A DNA stretch of 64,000 nt, from assembly GCA_030426085.1 (NCBI GenBank), contig JAUHYW010000045.1:1-64000 (forward strand), read 5' to 3'. Numbering within the stretch: position 1 is the stretch's first letter; the number at the start of each line of letters is the position of its first letter. Below, piece after piece: positions 38,960 through 49,373 of this stretch. This DNA is from a bacterium (lineage in GTDB: Bacteria > Myxococcota_A > Bradymonadia > UBA7976 > UBA1532). The notes under the pieces are model-generated. The model was given only the letters and a program-made list of their open reading frames with translations, searched no databases and was not told where the DNA came from. Position numbers and translations under genes: made by a program.

Positions 38960-39451
38960 TCACCGCCGCAGGGTGATCCCGTCGACCGTGAAGTGATTGT
39001 CGAGGGTCAGCACGACCGTGCGCGGCGTCGCGCCCCGTAGCTTGAGCACGTTGCTCTGGTGGTCGTCCTCGGCGAAGGCGTCGATGGTGATCGACAGCGG
39101 CGCGCCGTCGGCGATGGCATACAAGAAGCGGGCGTCGGTCTGGTGACCGCCGACCTTGATCCCGCCCCCGCCGAAGGTCACCGGCGCCCCGTCGGATGTG
39201 ATGCGCACATGGGCTCGCAGGTAGGCCACCGCCGCCTCCCGCCACGCGACCGGATCGACCGGATGGGCTCCCTTCGAGCGATCGAGCGCCCGCTGGAGCG
39301 CCGCCCGGGGGGCGTGGATGTCGAGGACCCAGCCCCGGGCGCCCTTCTCGGCGGCGGCCGGGCGCAGCGCGAAGGTCGCCACGTCGACGTCGTGGGCCGC
39401 GGCCGGTGGAGCCCACAGCAGCGCCAGCCCGATGAGCAGAGCCCGCCTCAT
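38960..39451 (-). CDS. small secreted protein, function unknown
   Basis: 163 residues from the ATG at 39449-39451, which overlaps the YHYH-protein stop (ATGA). A signal peptide (ALLIGLALLWAPPAAAH) precedes a basic, mixed alpha/beta domain with VTFGGGGIKVGGHQTDARFL and a C-terminal VVLTLDNHFTVDGITLR. No family recognised. Its tight coupling to the YHYH-domain lipoprotein gene suggests the two exported proteins share a process. Confidence 0.7.
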   Translation of the reverse strand: MRRALLIGLALLWAPPAAAHDVDVATFALRPAAAEKGARGWVLDIHAPRAALQRALDRSKGAHPVDPVAWREAAVAYLRAHVRITSDGAPVTFGGGGIKVGGHQTDARFLYAIADGAPLSITIDAFAEDDHQSNVLKLRGATPRTVVLTLDNHFTVDGITLRR

Positions 39452-40641
39452 CGCACCGAGAGCGGCTGGTCGACCGCCGCCCCGACCACGCAGGTCGGGA
39501 TGTTGGGGGCGTCGGCCTCGAGCGCGTAGTAGTGATAGATGCCATCGGGGAACTCGGGCGTGACCCCGAACCGGCCGTTGCACCCGTCGAGGCCCTCGGG
39601 CGCCGCGCCTGCATCGCCGTGGGGCGCATAGATCGGGTAGCCGTCCCGGGCGAAGCCGACCAGCCCGGTGAGCCGCTGGGGCACGTTGGTGCAGCTCACC
39701 TCGTCGATGCCGAAGGCCCCGAGCACCGTGTTCATCGACTCGGCGACGAAGTGCCAGTGGTAGTAGCCGGCGGGATCCATGTGGCCCCCGCAGGGGTCGA
39801 GCGCGGGGATGCCGCCGCCGCCCATCTGCTTGAAGCGCATCGGCGGCGGGCCCCCACCCGGCGGGCCGCCGCCCATCATGGGCGGTCCGGAGACGACCGA
39901 CGGCGGGTGGCCGGTCAGGGGCACGCCGTCCAGGGCGATGCCGAAGGGCTGCACGACGCCGACGGTGCGGGGCATGTCGGCCATGACCGGCATCACCGGC
40001 AGGGTGTAGGTCACGATCAGGCCGTCGTCAGGGGTGGCTTCGAGGCAGAAGCCGCTGCCCATGTCGCCCATCGGCATGCCCGCGCCGGGATCGGCGGTGC
40101 GGATGTAGCCCTGTTCGTCGACGATGTCGTAGCCGTCGGCCTCCATCGCCTCCCACAGCGCGCGCTGCATCACCTGGAAGCCGGGGTCGGTGTCGCCGTC
40201 GTAGATGCCGAGGCCGCCGATGTCGTCGATCGTCGCCGGGCAGTAGGGGCCGTTCGGCGTGGGGTTGGCGGCGAAGGTCAACCGGTGGCAGCGGGTGGCG
40301 GTGCCATCGTCGAGGGTGCAGTCGACGATCTCGGCGTCCATCAGGTGATCGCCGAAGGCGTCGAGCAGGACCCCGCCTTCGCCTTCGCCTTCGCCTTCAC
40401 CCTCGCCCTCGCCCTCGCCTTCACCCTCGCCCTCGCCTTCACCCTCGCCCTCACCCTCGCCCTCGCCTTCACCCTCGCCCTCGCCCTCGCCCTCGCCCTC
40501 GCCTTCGCCCTCGCCTTCGCCTTCGCCCTCGCCTTCGGCGCCCACATCGGCCCCGCCAGCGTCTTCACCGTCGTCGCACCCCAGCCCGCCCGCAATCAGA
40601 CAGGCCAGCAGCCAACTCGAGCCCACTCCGCGCAACGTCAT
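39448..40641 (-). CDS. YHYH-domain lipoprotein with (Glu-Gly)27 linker
   Basis: 397 residues; GGGGGGAG precedes the ATG. Lipoprotein signal ends in LIAGGLGC. A stalk of 27 Glu-Gly pairs follows directly. The body is a YHYH domain: DPCGGHMDPAGYYHWHFVAE, GLVGFARDGYPIYAP, and DGIYHYYALEADAPNIPTC. Many histidines and methionines (PMMGG, MPVMPVMADM) suggest metal, perhaps copper, binding, but the family's reaction is unknown. The polyanionic stalk probably holds the domain away from the membrane. Its stop overlaps the start of the small secreted protein. Confidence 0.85.
   Translation of the reverse strand: MTLRGVGSSWLLACLIAGGLGCDDGEDAGGADVGAEGEGEGEGEGEGEGEGEGEGEGEGEGEGEGEGEGEGEGEGEGEGEGEGEGEGEGGVLLDAFGDHLMDAEIVDCTLDDGTATRCHRLTFAANPTPNGPYCPATIDDIGGLGIYDGDTDPGFQVMQRALWEAMEADGYDIVDEQGYIRTADPGAGMPMGDMGSGFCLEATPDDGLIVTYTLPVMPVMADMPRTVGVVQPFGIALDGVPLTGHPPSVVSGPPMMGGGPPGGGPPPMRFKQMGGGGIPALDPCGGHMDPAGYYHWHFVAESMNTVLGAFGIDEVSCTNVPQRLTGLVGFARDGYPIYAPHGDAGAAPEGLDGCNGRFGVTPEFPDGIYHYYALEADAPNIPTCVVGAAVDQPLSVR
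40375..40536 (-). repeat. 27-unit hexanucleotide microsatellite encoding (Glu-Gly)27
   Basis: Uninterrupted hexamers of the types GCCTTC, GCCCTC and ACCCTC (+ strand), exactly 162 bp. It is in frame with the YHYH lipoprotein. Copy number change would lengthen or shorten the stalk by two residues per unit without breaking the frame. Confidence 0.9.
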
Positions 40642-40765
40642 CGCTCCCCCCGAATCCTCGGCCGCGCACCGGCCGCCTGTGTTCCCCCATCGGCGCCGGG
40701 ATCACTCTGGCCCCCCGCCGACGCACAATCTAACGTATTCGGCACACCTCGAACCGGAGCCCCTG

Positions 40766-41389
40766 ATGATCCGCACGCTCTGCGCCCTCTCGATCGCGCT
40801 GCTCGCCGCGCCCGCCGCCGCCGAGCCCGCCCCGACCCCCGCCGCCACCTTGACCCCGGCCCAGATCTCGACCCTGGGCGACGTCGTGCCCTCGGGCGGC
40901 TTCGCCCACTTCGCGGGGCACGGCGGCGAGGCCTGCCCGATGCCGGTGATGTACGCCTCGGGCAGCCGCCCGTGGAAGCTGACCATCGTGGCTCGGCAGG
41001 CCCGCGAGTTCAGGGTCGCCGCCGGCTCGGAGACCCCCGACCTGAGGGCGGTGCAGGCCGTATTTCGGGCCACGGTCGCCGGCTGTGGCCTGCCGACCCC
41101 GCCGGCAGCCGAGAAACAGCCGCTCGCCAAGGGCAGCCCCAGCACGCCCCGCAAGATGGATCCGAAGATGATGGCGCCGCTGCCCCCCGCGGCCACCATG
41201 GCCTACCTCGCCGGCCTCGGCCGCAACTTCCACAACCTGCCGGCGGTGTTCGCCATGCGCCACGACGAGCAGCCGATCCTGGTCGTCGCCGGCAAGGGGC
41301 ACCCGATGAAGAGCTTCGCCCTGCCCGGCGAGTGGGGCGCGGCGATGAAGGCCTACGCCGCGCTGCTCGCCGCGCGGGGTTATCGCTGA
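40766..41389 (+). CDS. secreted protein, function unknown
   Basis: 207 residues from the ATG at 40766 (CGGAG upstream). A signal peptide (MIRTLCALSIALLAAPAAAE) is followed by a Pro/Ala spacer and a small domain with two Cys (GGEACPMPV and VAGCGLP) and a C-terminal helical part (ATMAYLAGLGRNFHNLPAVF). No family recognised. It lies between the divergent YHYH lipoprotein and the downstream TonB-dependent receptor gene, 179 nt away; a shared function in nutrient uptake is possible but unsupported. Confidence 0.65.
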   Translation: MIRTLCALSIALLAAPAAAEPAPTPAATLTPAQISTLGDVVPSGGFAHFAGHGGEACPMPVMYASGSRPWKLTIVARQAREFRVAAGSETPDLRAVQAVFRATVAGCGLPTPPAAEKQPLAKGSPSTPRKMDPKMMAPLPPAATMAYLAGLGRNFHNLPAVFAMRHDEQPILVVAGKGHPMKSFALPGEWGAAMKAYAALLAARGYR

Positions 41390-41568
41390 TGGCATCCCGC
41401 TGATTTGACCGTAATCGGTATGGCACCCGACGCAGGCATGCGGGCTGCGGCGCGATCGGGCCCTGGGCGTTGCGCCGCGCAGCTTTCGGGGGTCTACTGA
41501 TCCCCGATCGACGCACCGGGGCGACGCCGGGGGATGCGGCGGCCCCATGGATCCACCGAGGAGGGGAA

Positions 41569-44118
<2,550 letters not shown>

Positions 44119-44125
44119 GAGCCCG

Positions 44126-45142
44126 TCAGCCGGCTGCGGCGGGCGCCGGCTCGGCGGCGGGCTGAATCCCGATCGTGTCGAGGTCGGCGGCGTCCTCGGC
44201 GCGCTCGAAGTGGTCGATGAACAGGCCGCCCATCACCCGGGTGATGGCGTGGGCCGCGATGCCGCCCCCGGCCATGCCGGCCACCGTGCCCACGACCGGC
44301 ACCCCGTGCCCCACCAGCCGGGCCGCCGCCCCGCCCACCGCGTGGGGCGCGACGCTGCCCATCAGCGCCATCACCGCCGCCTTCGCCCGATCCCGCGACA
44401 GCTCGAGCCCGTAGTGCCGGGCCAGCCGGACCAACATGCGCACCTGGATGCCGGCCACCGCGGCGATGTCCAGCGCGGGCACCGGCACCGCCCCGCCGGC
44501 CAGCGCGAAGCGCCCGAACCGATCCACGATGCGCCTGGCTTCGACGAGCCGCTCCACGTCCTGGCGGGCGGGCAGCTTGCCGGACTCGACCGCCGGCGGC
44601 GCGTCGGGCTCGGCGGCGTCGACCGCGGGCTCCAGCGGCGCTTCGTCGGCCGCCTTCGCCGCCTCGACCTTCGCCTCCGCCGGGGGCTCGGCCGCCTTCG
44701 CCGCCTCGACCTTCGCCTCCGCCGGGGGCTCGGCCGCCTGCGCCGCCTCGACCTTGGCCTCTGCCGGGGGCTCGGCCGCCTTCGCTGCCTCGACCTTCGC
44801 CTCTGCCGGGGCCTCGGCCGCCTTCGGATCGGGCTTCGCCGCCGCCGGCTTGCGCCGCGTGCGGCGCGTCTTCTTCGCCGGCTCGCCTTCGCCCTCGGGC
44901 TTCGCCGCCGCCGACTTGCGCCGCGTGCTGCGCGTCTTCTTCGGCGCCTCCCCGTCGGCGGCCTTCGACGCCGTCGACCGGCGCCGGGCGCGGGGCTTCT
45001 TCGGCGGCGCGGCGGCCGGGCTCTCGGCCTCGGCGCCCTCGGCCTTCGCCTCGGCGGGCGGGGCCTCGGCCTCCTTCGGCTCGGGCGGCCCCTCCCCTTC
45101 GGTCGCGGTGTGCCTCTGCAATGGCGGCAGCTTCTTGCTCAT
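44126..45142 (-). CDS. DUF697 membrane protein with basic repeat-rich N-terminus
   Basis: 338 residues. The start overlaps the ParA-like stop (ATGA). Residues 1-105 are Lys/Arg/Ala/Pro-rich and resemble histone H1 tails (KKTRRTRRKPAAAKP and similar). Residues ~107-165 are four 14-residue repeats (PPAEAKVEAAKAAE). From ~190 a DUF697 (YcjF-like) domain follows with two hydrophobic helices (GGAVPVPALDIAAVAGIQVR and LVGHGVPVVGTVAGMAGGGI). I infer a membrane protein whose basic arm may touch DNA or acidic surfaces, working with the ParA-like ATPase. Nothing like this pairing is known to me. Confidence 0.82.
   Translation of the reverse strand: MSKKLPPLQRHTATEGEGPPEPKEAEAPPAEAKAEGAEAESPAAAPPKKPRARRRSTASKAADGEAPKKTRSTRRKSAAAKPEGEGEPAKKTRRTRRKPAAAKPDPKAAEAPAEAKVEAAKAAEPPAEAKVEAAQAAEPPAEAKVEAAKAAEPPAEAKVEAAKAADEAPLEPAVDAAEPDAPPAVESGKLPARQDVERLVEARRIVDRFGRFALAGGAVPVPALDIAAVAGIQVRMLVRLARHYGLELSRDRAKAAVMALMGSVAPHAVGGAAARLVGHGVPVVGTVAGMAGGGIAAHAITRVMGGLFIDHFERAEDAADLDTIGIQPAAEPAPAAAG
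44648..44822 (-). repeat. 42-bp tandem repeat, ~4 copies, coding
   Basis: Four copies of a 42-bp unit (GCCGCCTCGACCTTCGCCTC with variants) encode the 14-residue repeat PPAEAKVEAAKAAE of the DUF697 protein. Copies differ at a few positions (CTGC for TTCG, CTCTG for CTCCG). Confidence 0.8.
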
Positions 45143-45816
45143 GACATCTCCTCCAGGACGGCGTCCAACTCCGCGCCGAGCGCCTCGACCTCCCGGGCCG
45201 CGGCGCCGCGGGGATCGATCAGACCGGGCACCGAGCCGGTGAACGGCGCCTCGGCGAACGCCACCCGATGACTCAGCTCGTGGGTCAGCAACGGATAGCC
45301 CGCCGCGATCAACTCATCGCGCATGTGACCGGCGATGACCGTGCGCGGGGTGACCTGGGTCAGCACCATGCGCACCGTCGGCGGCTGCACCCCGGGGCGC
45401 TCGGCGGTGACCCCCCGCATCAGGTCGAATGTATCGGCGGCGACCTCGAAGTCGACCGGCGAGGGCCGCACCGGCACCACGACCAGGTCGGCGTGGGTCA
45501 GCGCGCCGAGCAGCGCCGGGGAGCGATAGCCGGGGGTGTCGATCACGATGCGCTCGAACCCGACGCGCCGCAGCGCCGCGATCTGACGGGTCAGCGCGTC
45601 GCCGTCCTCCGGCGGACAGACGTCCACCCGCATGATCTCGAGCTGCGAGCCGGCGAAGGCCCACCGCCGCGCCGAGCGCTGGGGATCGGTGTCGATCACC
45701 GCCGTCGCCCGCCCGGCGTAGAGCCAGCGGGCCGCGAGGCACATGGCCAGGGTGGTCTTGCCGCTGCCGCCCTTGACGGTGGCGATCGCGACGACGCGCC
45801 CGGGGCTGTCGGTCAT
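45139..45816 (-). CDS. ParA/MinD-like P-loop ATPase
   Basis: 225 residues from the ATG at 45814-45816. The deviant Walker A motif KGGSGKTTL is near the N-terminus; AVIDTDPQRSARRW is the A-prime region and RIVIDTPGY the Walker B region. These are ParA-family ATPases that position DNA, proteins or complexes. No parB or chromosome-partition neighbours are present, and the protein is shorter than chromosomal ParA. Its gene overlaps that of the basic-tailed DUF697 membrane protein, the likely partner. Upstream lies a GATACAAAA motif also seen before the kinase gene at 12.4 kb. Confidence 0.92.
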   Translation of the reverse strand: MTDSPGRVVAIATVKGGSGKTTLAMCLAARWLYAGRATAVIDTDPQRSARRWAFAGSQLEIMRVDVCPPEDGDALTRQIAALRRVGFERIVIDTPGYRSPALLGALTHADLVVVPVRPSPVDFEVAADTFDLMRGVTAERPGVQPPTVRMVLTQVTPRTVIAGHMRDELIAAGYPLLTHELSHRVAFAEAPFTGSVPGLIDPRGAAAREVEALGAELDAVLEEMS

Positions 45817-45912
45817 GGGCGTCCTCCGTCCATCGTCGGGGCCGACGCGAGCGCATTGTGTCCCATCCCCCGCCGGGGATCGACCGATTCGATACAAAAC
45901 CGACCGGGAAAT

Positions 45913-47373
45913 CTACTGCGCGGGCTCGGGCGGTGGCTCGTCGCCGGGAAAACAGGCATAGACCGCCATGCAATCGGCGGCCTCGGTGGCGCATTGCCAC
46001 ACCATGTCGGGGATGTCGTCTCCGCCCACCCGGCACACGTAGCTGCACACCGCGGCATCGGCCAGGATCTGCGCGTCGGCCCCCAGCTCGGGCAGGATGC
46101 ACGGCGAGATCGTCGCGCAGGCCCCGTCGCACAGCTCGGCCGGTCGGGGGAGCGCATCCCCGGCGCACAGGGGGCCGAGCGCGCCCGAGTCGGGATCGTC
46201 CGGGTCACCGACGGTGAAGAAGTCCACCGCGCCCGCCAGCCCCTCGTCGTCGCACGGCGTCTCGGGCCCGATCGCCTCGATCACCTCGGCCGGCACCTCG
46301 CCGTCGGCGACCGCCTGTCGGCACAGGAAGTCGACGACCGGCGGCATGTCGAGGCCGCTGTCGGCCAGCGGAGGGCAGGCCTCGGTCATGCACGCGGCGG
46401 CCCGAGCGGCGAACGGCGCGCAGTCCACCTCGGGCTCGATGGGCGGCGGGTTCTGCAGGCACATGCCGAACGCGTCGCAGTCTTCCGCCGACGCCAGACA
46501 GGGCCACGTCGCCCGCTGCACCTCGGGGATGGAGATCCCGCAGATGATCCGGCAGGTGACCTCGTCCCGAAGCCCGCCGCCCATGTTCTCGGGCGTGCCC
46601 TCGGGGATGCACATCTCGAGGAAGTCACACGCCGCCTCGCACACATCGGCCGGCCACTGCACGCCCTCGGTGCACAGCTCTTCGAAAGCGCCCGAGTCCG
46701 GCTGACCGTTGTCGGCGACGACATAGTCCACGATGGGCCCGATGAGCGGGTTGTCGCACCCCGCCATACGGATGTTCGCGAGCTGCCCCGGCTGGATGTT
46801 GCCCTGGGTGATCTGGTTGTTGCAGAAGTCGATGAACGCCGAGGCCGCCCCGGGCCCCAGCTCGCCGGCGGGGGGGCAGATTTCGGCCAGGCACTCCCCC
46901 GCCCGGGCGCCGTACTCCAGGCACAAGGGCTCCTGCTCGACCGGCGGCTCCTCGTTGTCGCAGGCCATCGCCACCGCCGGCGACTGCTGCTCGACGAAAG
47001 CCACCACGTCGGGACAGGTCGCGATGCCGTCGAGCACCGAGGGGAACGAGCGATTCCCTCCGCAGGCCTCCAGGCAGTCGTCTTCGAGGTCGTCGCCGGT
47101 GCACACGTCGGCGGCGCACTCCAGGAAGCGATCACAGGCCATGCGACAGGCCGCGTCGGGTCCCGGCCCGCCCATGTCGACCACCGCTTCGGCCATGTCG
47201 GGATCGCCCATGTCCACCTCGAGGCCCCCGCCCACGCCGCCCATGCCGCCCATGCCGCCGCTGCCGTCGGTCTCGACCATCACATCGGGATCGCCCCCGC
47301 CCCCGTCGTCCCCGTCACATGCCGCCAGGGCCAGCGCCAGCCCCCCGATGATCCACCCGTATCGTCCGTGCAT
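45913..47373 (-). CDS. Cys-rich lipoprotein with repeated domains, function unknown
   Basis: 486 residues from the ATG at 47371-47373 (GGAGGAG upstream). Lipoprotein signal ends in ALALAAC; a Gly/Met/Asp-rich spacer follows (GGMGGMGGVGGG). The rest has about 30 cysteines in repeated patterns such as CRMACDRFLECAADVC, CEAACDFLEMCIPEG and CDGACATISPCILPE, each followed by a C..I/L..C helix. This suggests three or four copies of a small disulfide-rich helical domain. I know no function for such proteins. It is upstream of the ParA-like gene but has a 96-nt gap, so separate transcription is likely. Confidence 0.75.
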   Translation of the reverse strand: MHGRYGWIIGGLALALAACDGDDGGGGDPDVMVETDGSGGMGGMGGVGGGLEVDMGDPDMAEAVVDMGGPGPDAACRMACDRFLECAADVCTGDDLEDDCLEACGGNRSFPSVLDGIATCPDVVAFVEQQSPAVAMACDNEEPPVEQEPLCLEYGARAGECLAEICPPAGELGPGAASAFIDFCNNQITQGNIQPGQLANIRMAGCDNPLIGPIVDYVVADNGQPDSGAFEELCTEGVQWPADVCEAACDFLEMCIPEGTPENMGGGLRDEVTCRIICGISIPEVQRATWPCLASAEDCDAFGMCLQNPPPIEPEVDCAPFAARAAACMTEACPPLADSGLDMPPVVDFLCRQAVADGEVPAEVIEAIGPETPCDDEGLAGAVDFFTVGDPDDPDSGALGPLCAGDALPRPAELCDGACATISPCILPELGADAQILADAAVCSYVCRVGGDDIPDMVWQCATEAADCMAVYACFPGDEPPPEPAQ

Positions 47374-47465
47374 CGCTCCTCCATCCGGCGGCCCCAACCG
47401 CCACCCCCGGTCGCTCGATCGCCCGGAGGGTAACCCGCCGGTCCCGGCCGCCTCAATCGGCCCGC

Positions 47466-47492
47466 CGCGCCGCCGTGGCACCCGGCGGCGCG
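47466..47492. promoter_or_regulatory. strong GC hairpin 18 nt before a start codon
   Basis: Perfect 10-bp arms CGCGCCGCCG and CGGCGGCGCG with a 7-nt loop lie in the divergent gap, ending 18 nt before the ATG at 47511. In mRNA it would form a stable leader hairpin near the ribosome site; as DNA it could be an operator. Confidence 0.4.
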
Positions 47493-47510
47493 CTCTGCCA
47501 CCATGGCGTC

Positions 47511-48740
47511 ATGCGCGCGCTGCTCATCGCCCTCACCTGGATCGTCGCCGTCATCGGCTTCGGCGCGCTCGCCTTCGCCTACGACAGCCTCGCGAGGGCC
47601 ACCGCGCAGGCCGACGGCGACGACGTGGCGGTCTGGCTCTACACCCCGCACGTCGGGCCCGGCGACACGCTGCGGGGCGAGATCGCGGCCTACGGAGGCA
47701 TCGCGCTCGGCATCCGCGCCGCCCGGATCAGGCTCGGGGAGGCCGAGGAGACGGTGCGCGGCCGGGGGCAGCATTGGCGGTCGAGCATCCGCACCAAGAG
47801 CACGACCAGCGGCGACGACAGCGTCGAGTTCGCCCTGACGCTGCCGGCCGATCTCGAGCCGGGCGCCGCCGAGCTGCGGGTCGACGTCGACTTCGTGCGC
47901 GCTCGCCGATCGACAGGCGGATTCCAGAACGACAGCCGGAGCGAGTCGCTGGCCGTCCCCCTGGCGGTGCGGACGGCGCCCGCCCGGATCGCCCTGCGCC
48001 TGTGGAGTCTCCTGCGGGCGGCGCTCGGCTTCCTGGCCCTCGCCTGGCTCTACCTGCGCTTCGGTCCGGGGCTCACCCGCGACGACCGCCCCGGATCCGA
48101 GGCCGAGATCGAGGGGCTGGCCTATCTGGCGCTGTGCATCGCGGTCTTCGTCGGCCTCGCCGGCTATCCCCTCTTCGCCCAGCCGCTGATGGCCGCCGTC
48201 GGCAGCGCCGCCGACGCGCTCGTGATCACCGCGATGATCGCCTGGGTCCTCGGGCCCCCGATCACGGCGTGGCGCGTCCACAAGGCCCGCCCGAGATCGA
48301 CGACGTGGCGGATCCGCTTCGGCGACACGACCGGGCGCACCGCGCCGGACAGCGTGGCCCGGGTGATCGGGCTGCGCGGGGGCCTCGACGTGCGCCCCCA
48401 CCGACGGGGCTTCACCGTGCGCGTCGACCGCCGCCGCTTGGCCCGCTTCGTCTTCGCCGATCGGGCCCGGGTCGAGGGCGGCGCGACGGTGGAGTGCACC
48501 GATGACGATCTGCTCTTCGCCGCCGCCGTCGACCTCGCCGAGAAGGCCGGCCCGCTGACGCTGGTGAGCGCGATGGTCGAGCTGCCGGTGGCTCGGGGCG
48601 CGACGGTGGACGCGATCCGCGCGGATCACGGCGCGCAGGTCCGGGCCGCCGTCGACCGCCTGATGGCGTCGATGCAGGAGATGCGGGCGAGCATGGACGG
48701 CCTGATGGCCCGGGTGGAGGCCGAGAAGCGGCGGCGGTGA
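47511..48740 (+). CDS. integral membrane protein, function unknown
   Basis: 409 residues from the ATG at 47511. An N-terminal helix (LLIALTWIVAVIGFGALAFA) is followed by a ~130-residue extracytoplasmic beta-rich region (VAVWLYTPHVGPGDTLRGEI). Three more helices follow (LLRAALGFLALAWLYLRFG, AYLALCIAVFVGLAGYPLF, ALVITAMIAWVLGPPITAW), then a cytoplasmic C-terminal domain and a coiled-coil tail (LMASMQEMRASMDGLMARVE). No known family. A strong hairpin sits just before the start codon. Confidence 0.65.
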   Translation: MRALLIALTWIVAVIGFGALAFAYDSLARATAQADGDDVAVWLYTPHVGPGDTLRGEIAAYGGIALGIRAARIRLGEAEETVRGRGQHWRSSIRTKSTTSGDDSVEFALTLPADLEPGAAELRVDVDFVRARRSTGGFQNDSRSESLAVPLAVRTAPARIALRLWSLLRAALGFLALAWLYLRFGPGLTRDDRPGSEAEIEGLAYLALCIAVFVGLAGYPLFAQPLMAAVGSAADALVITAMIAWVLGPPITAWRVHKARPRSTTWRIRFGDTTGRTAPDSVARVIGLRGGLDVRPHRRGFTVRVDRRRLARFVFADRARVEGGATVECTDDDLLFAAAVDLAEKAGPLTLVSAMVELPVARGATVDAIRADHGAQVRAAVDRLMASMQEMRASMDGLMARVEAEKRRR

Positions 48741-48758
48741 GCGCCGGGCGGGCACCCT

Positions 48759-49220
48759 TCAGGTGGGATGCGTGCCCCCGGACGCCCCATCGGAGGGCAG
48801 CGGCAATTCGGGTGTCCGCCGCGCATAGACCCCCGCGATGATCACCTGGACTGCGGCCAACCCCAGGCCGGCGCCGGCCAACGGTCTGCTCGGCACCAGC
48901 CACGCCCAGCCCTCGTTCCACCCGATCGACAACACCGCCAGCAGAGCCAAGCCACGAGCGAAGGCCAGACCGAGCCATCCGCCAGGGCCGATGCGGCCCG
49001 CAGCCGCGACCACGGCAAGACCGAAAGCGGTCGCCATGACGGCCTCACCAGCCAGCAAACCGATATCAGCGGCGACGCTACCCGTCGCCATTGATATCTG
49101 GCCGGGTTCGCGGTTGATGTCGATCAAGTGACGCCCGACCTGGACGAGGGGCACGGCCAGCGACGCCAACTCGGCGGCAGTCGCGGCCAGCAGAGCGGTG
49201 GGGGCGTGTGTTCGCTTCAT
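48759..49220 (-). CDS. small integral membrane protein, function unknown
   Basis: 153 residues from the ATG at 49218-49220 (GGAAGG nearby); a start at 49232 adds four residues. Four membrane helices are visible (ALLAATAAELASLAVPLVQV, AADIGLLAGEAVMATAFGLA, ALLAVLSIGWNEGWAWLVP, GLGLAAVQVIIAGVYARRT). No motif identifies it. It converges with the preceding membrane-protein gene and is divergent from the DUF4157 gene. Confidence 0.6.
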   Translation of the reverse strand: MKRTHAPTALLAATAAELASLAVPLVQVGRHLIDINREPGQISMATGSVAADIGLLAGEAVMATAFGLAVVAAAGRIGPGGWLGLAFARGLALLAVLSIGWNEGWAWLVPSRPLAGAGLGLAAVQVIIAGVYARRTPELPLPSDGASGGTHPT

Positions 49221-49373
49221 GATGCCTTCCATGTCGTCGATCCCGTGAGATGCGATATCCTGGCCCTATCGATTGGCATCGTCAACGTATCCCGCGAGTG
49301 ACTTCATACATCGGTTGATCAGCTACGGTGACCGGTCTAACTTGACGGCACGACATCACTCCCGGAGCACATC

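Noticed and set aside
48750-48777. GGGCAC/GTGCCC dyad between convergent membrane-protein genes as terminator
   Set aside because: Only six base pairs with a 16-nt loop and no U-tract, and part of it lies inside the downstream coding sequence.
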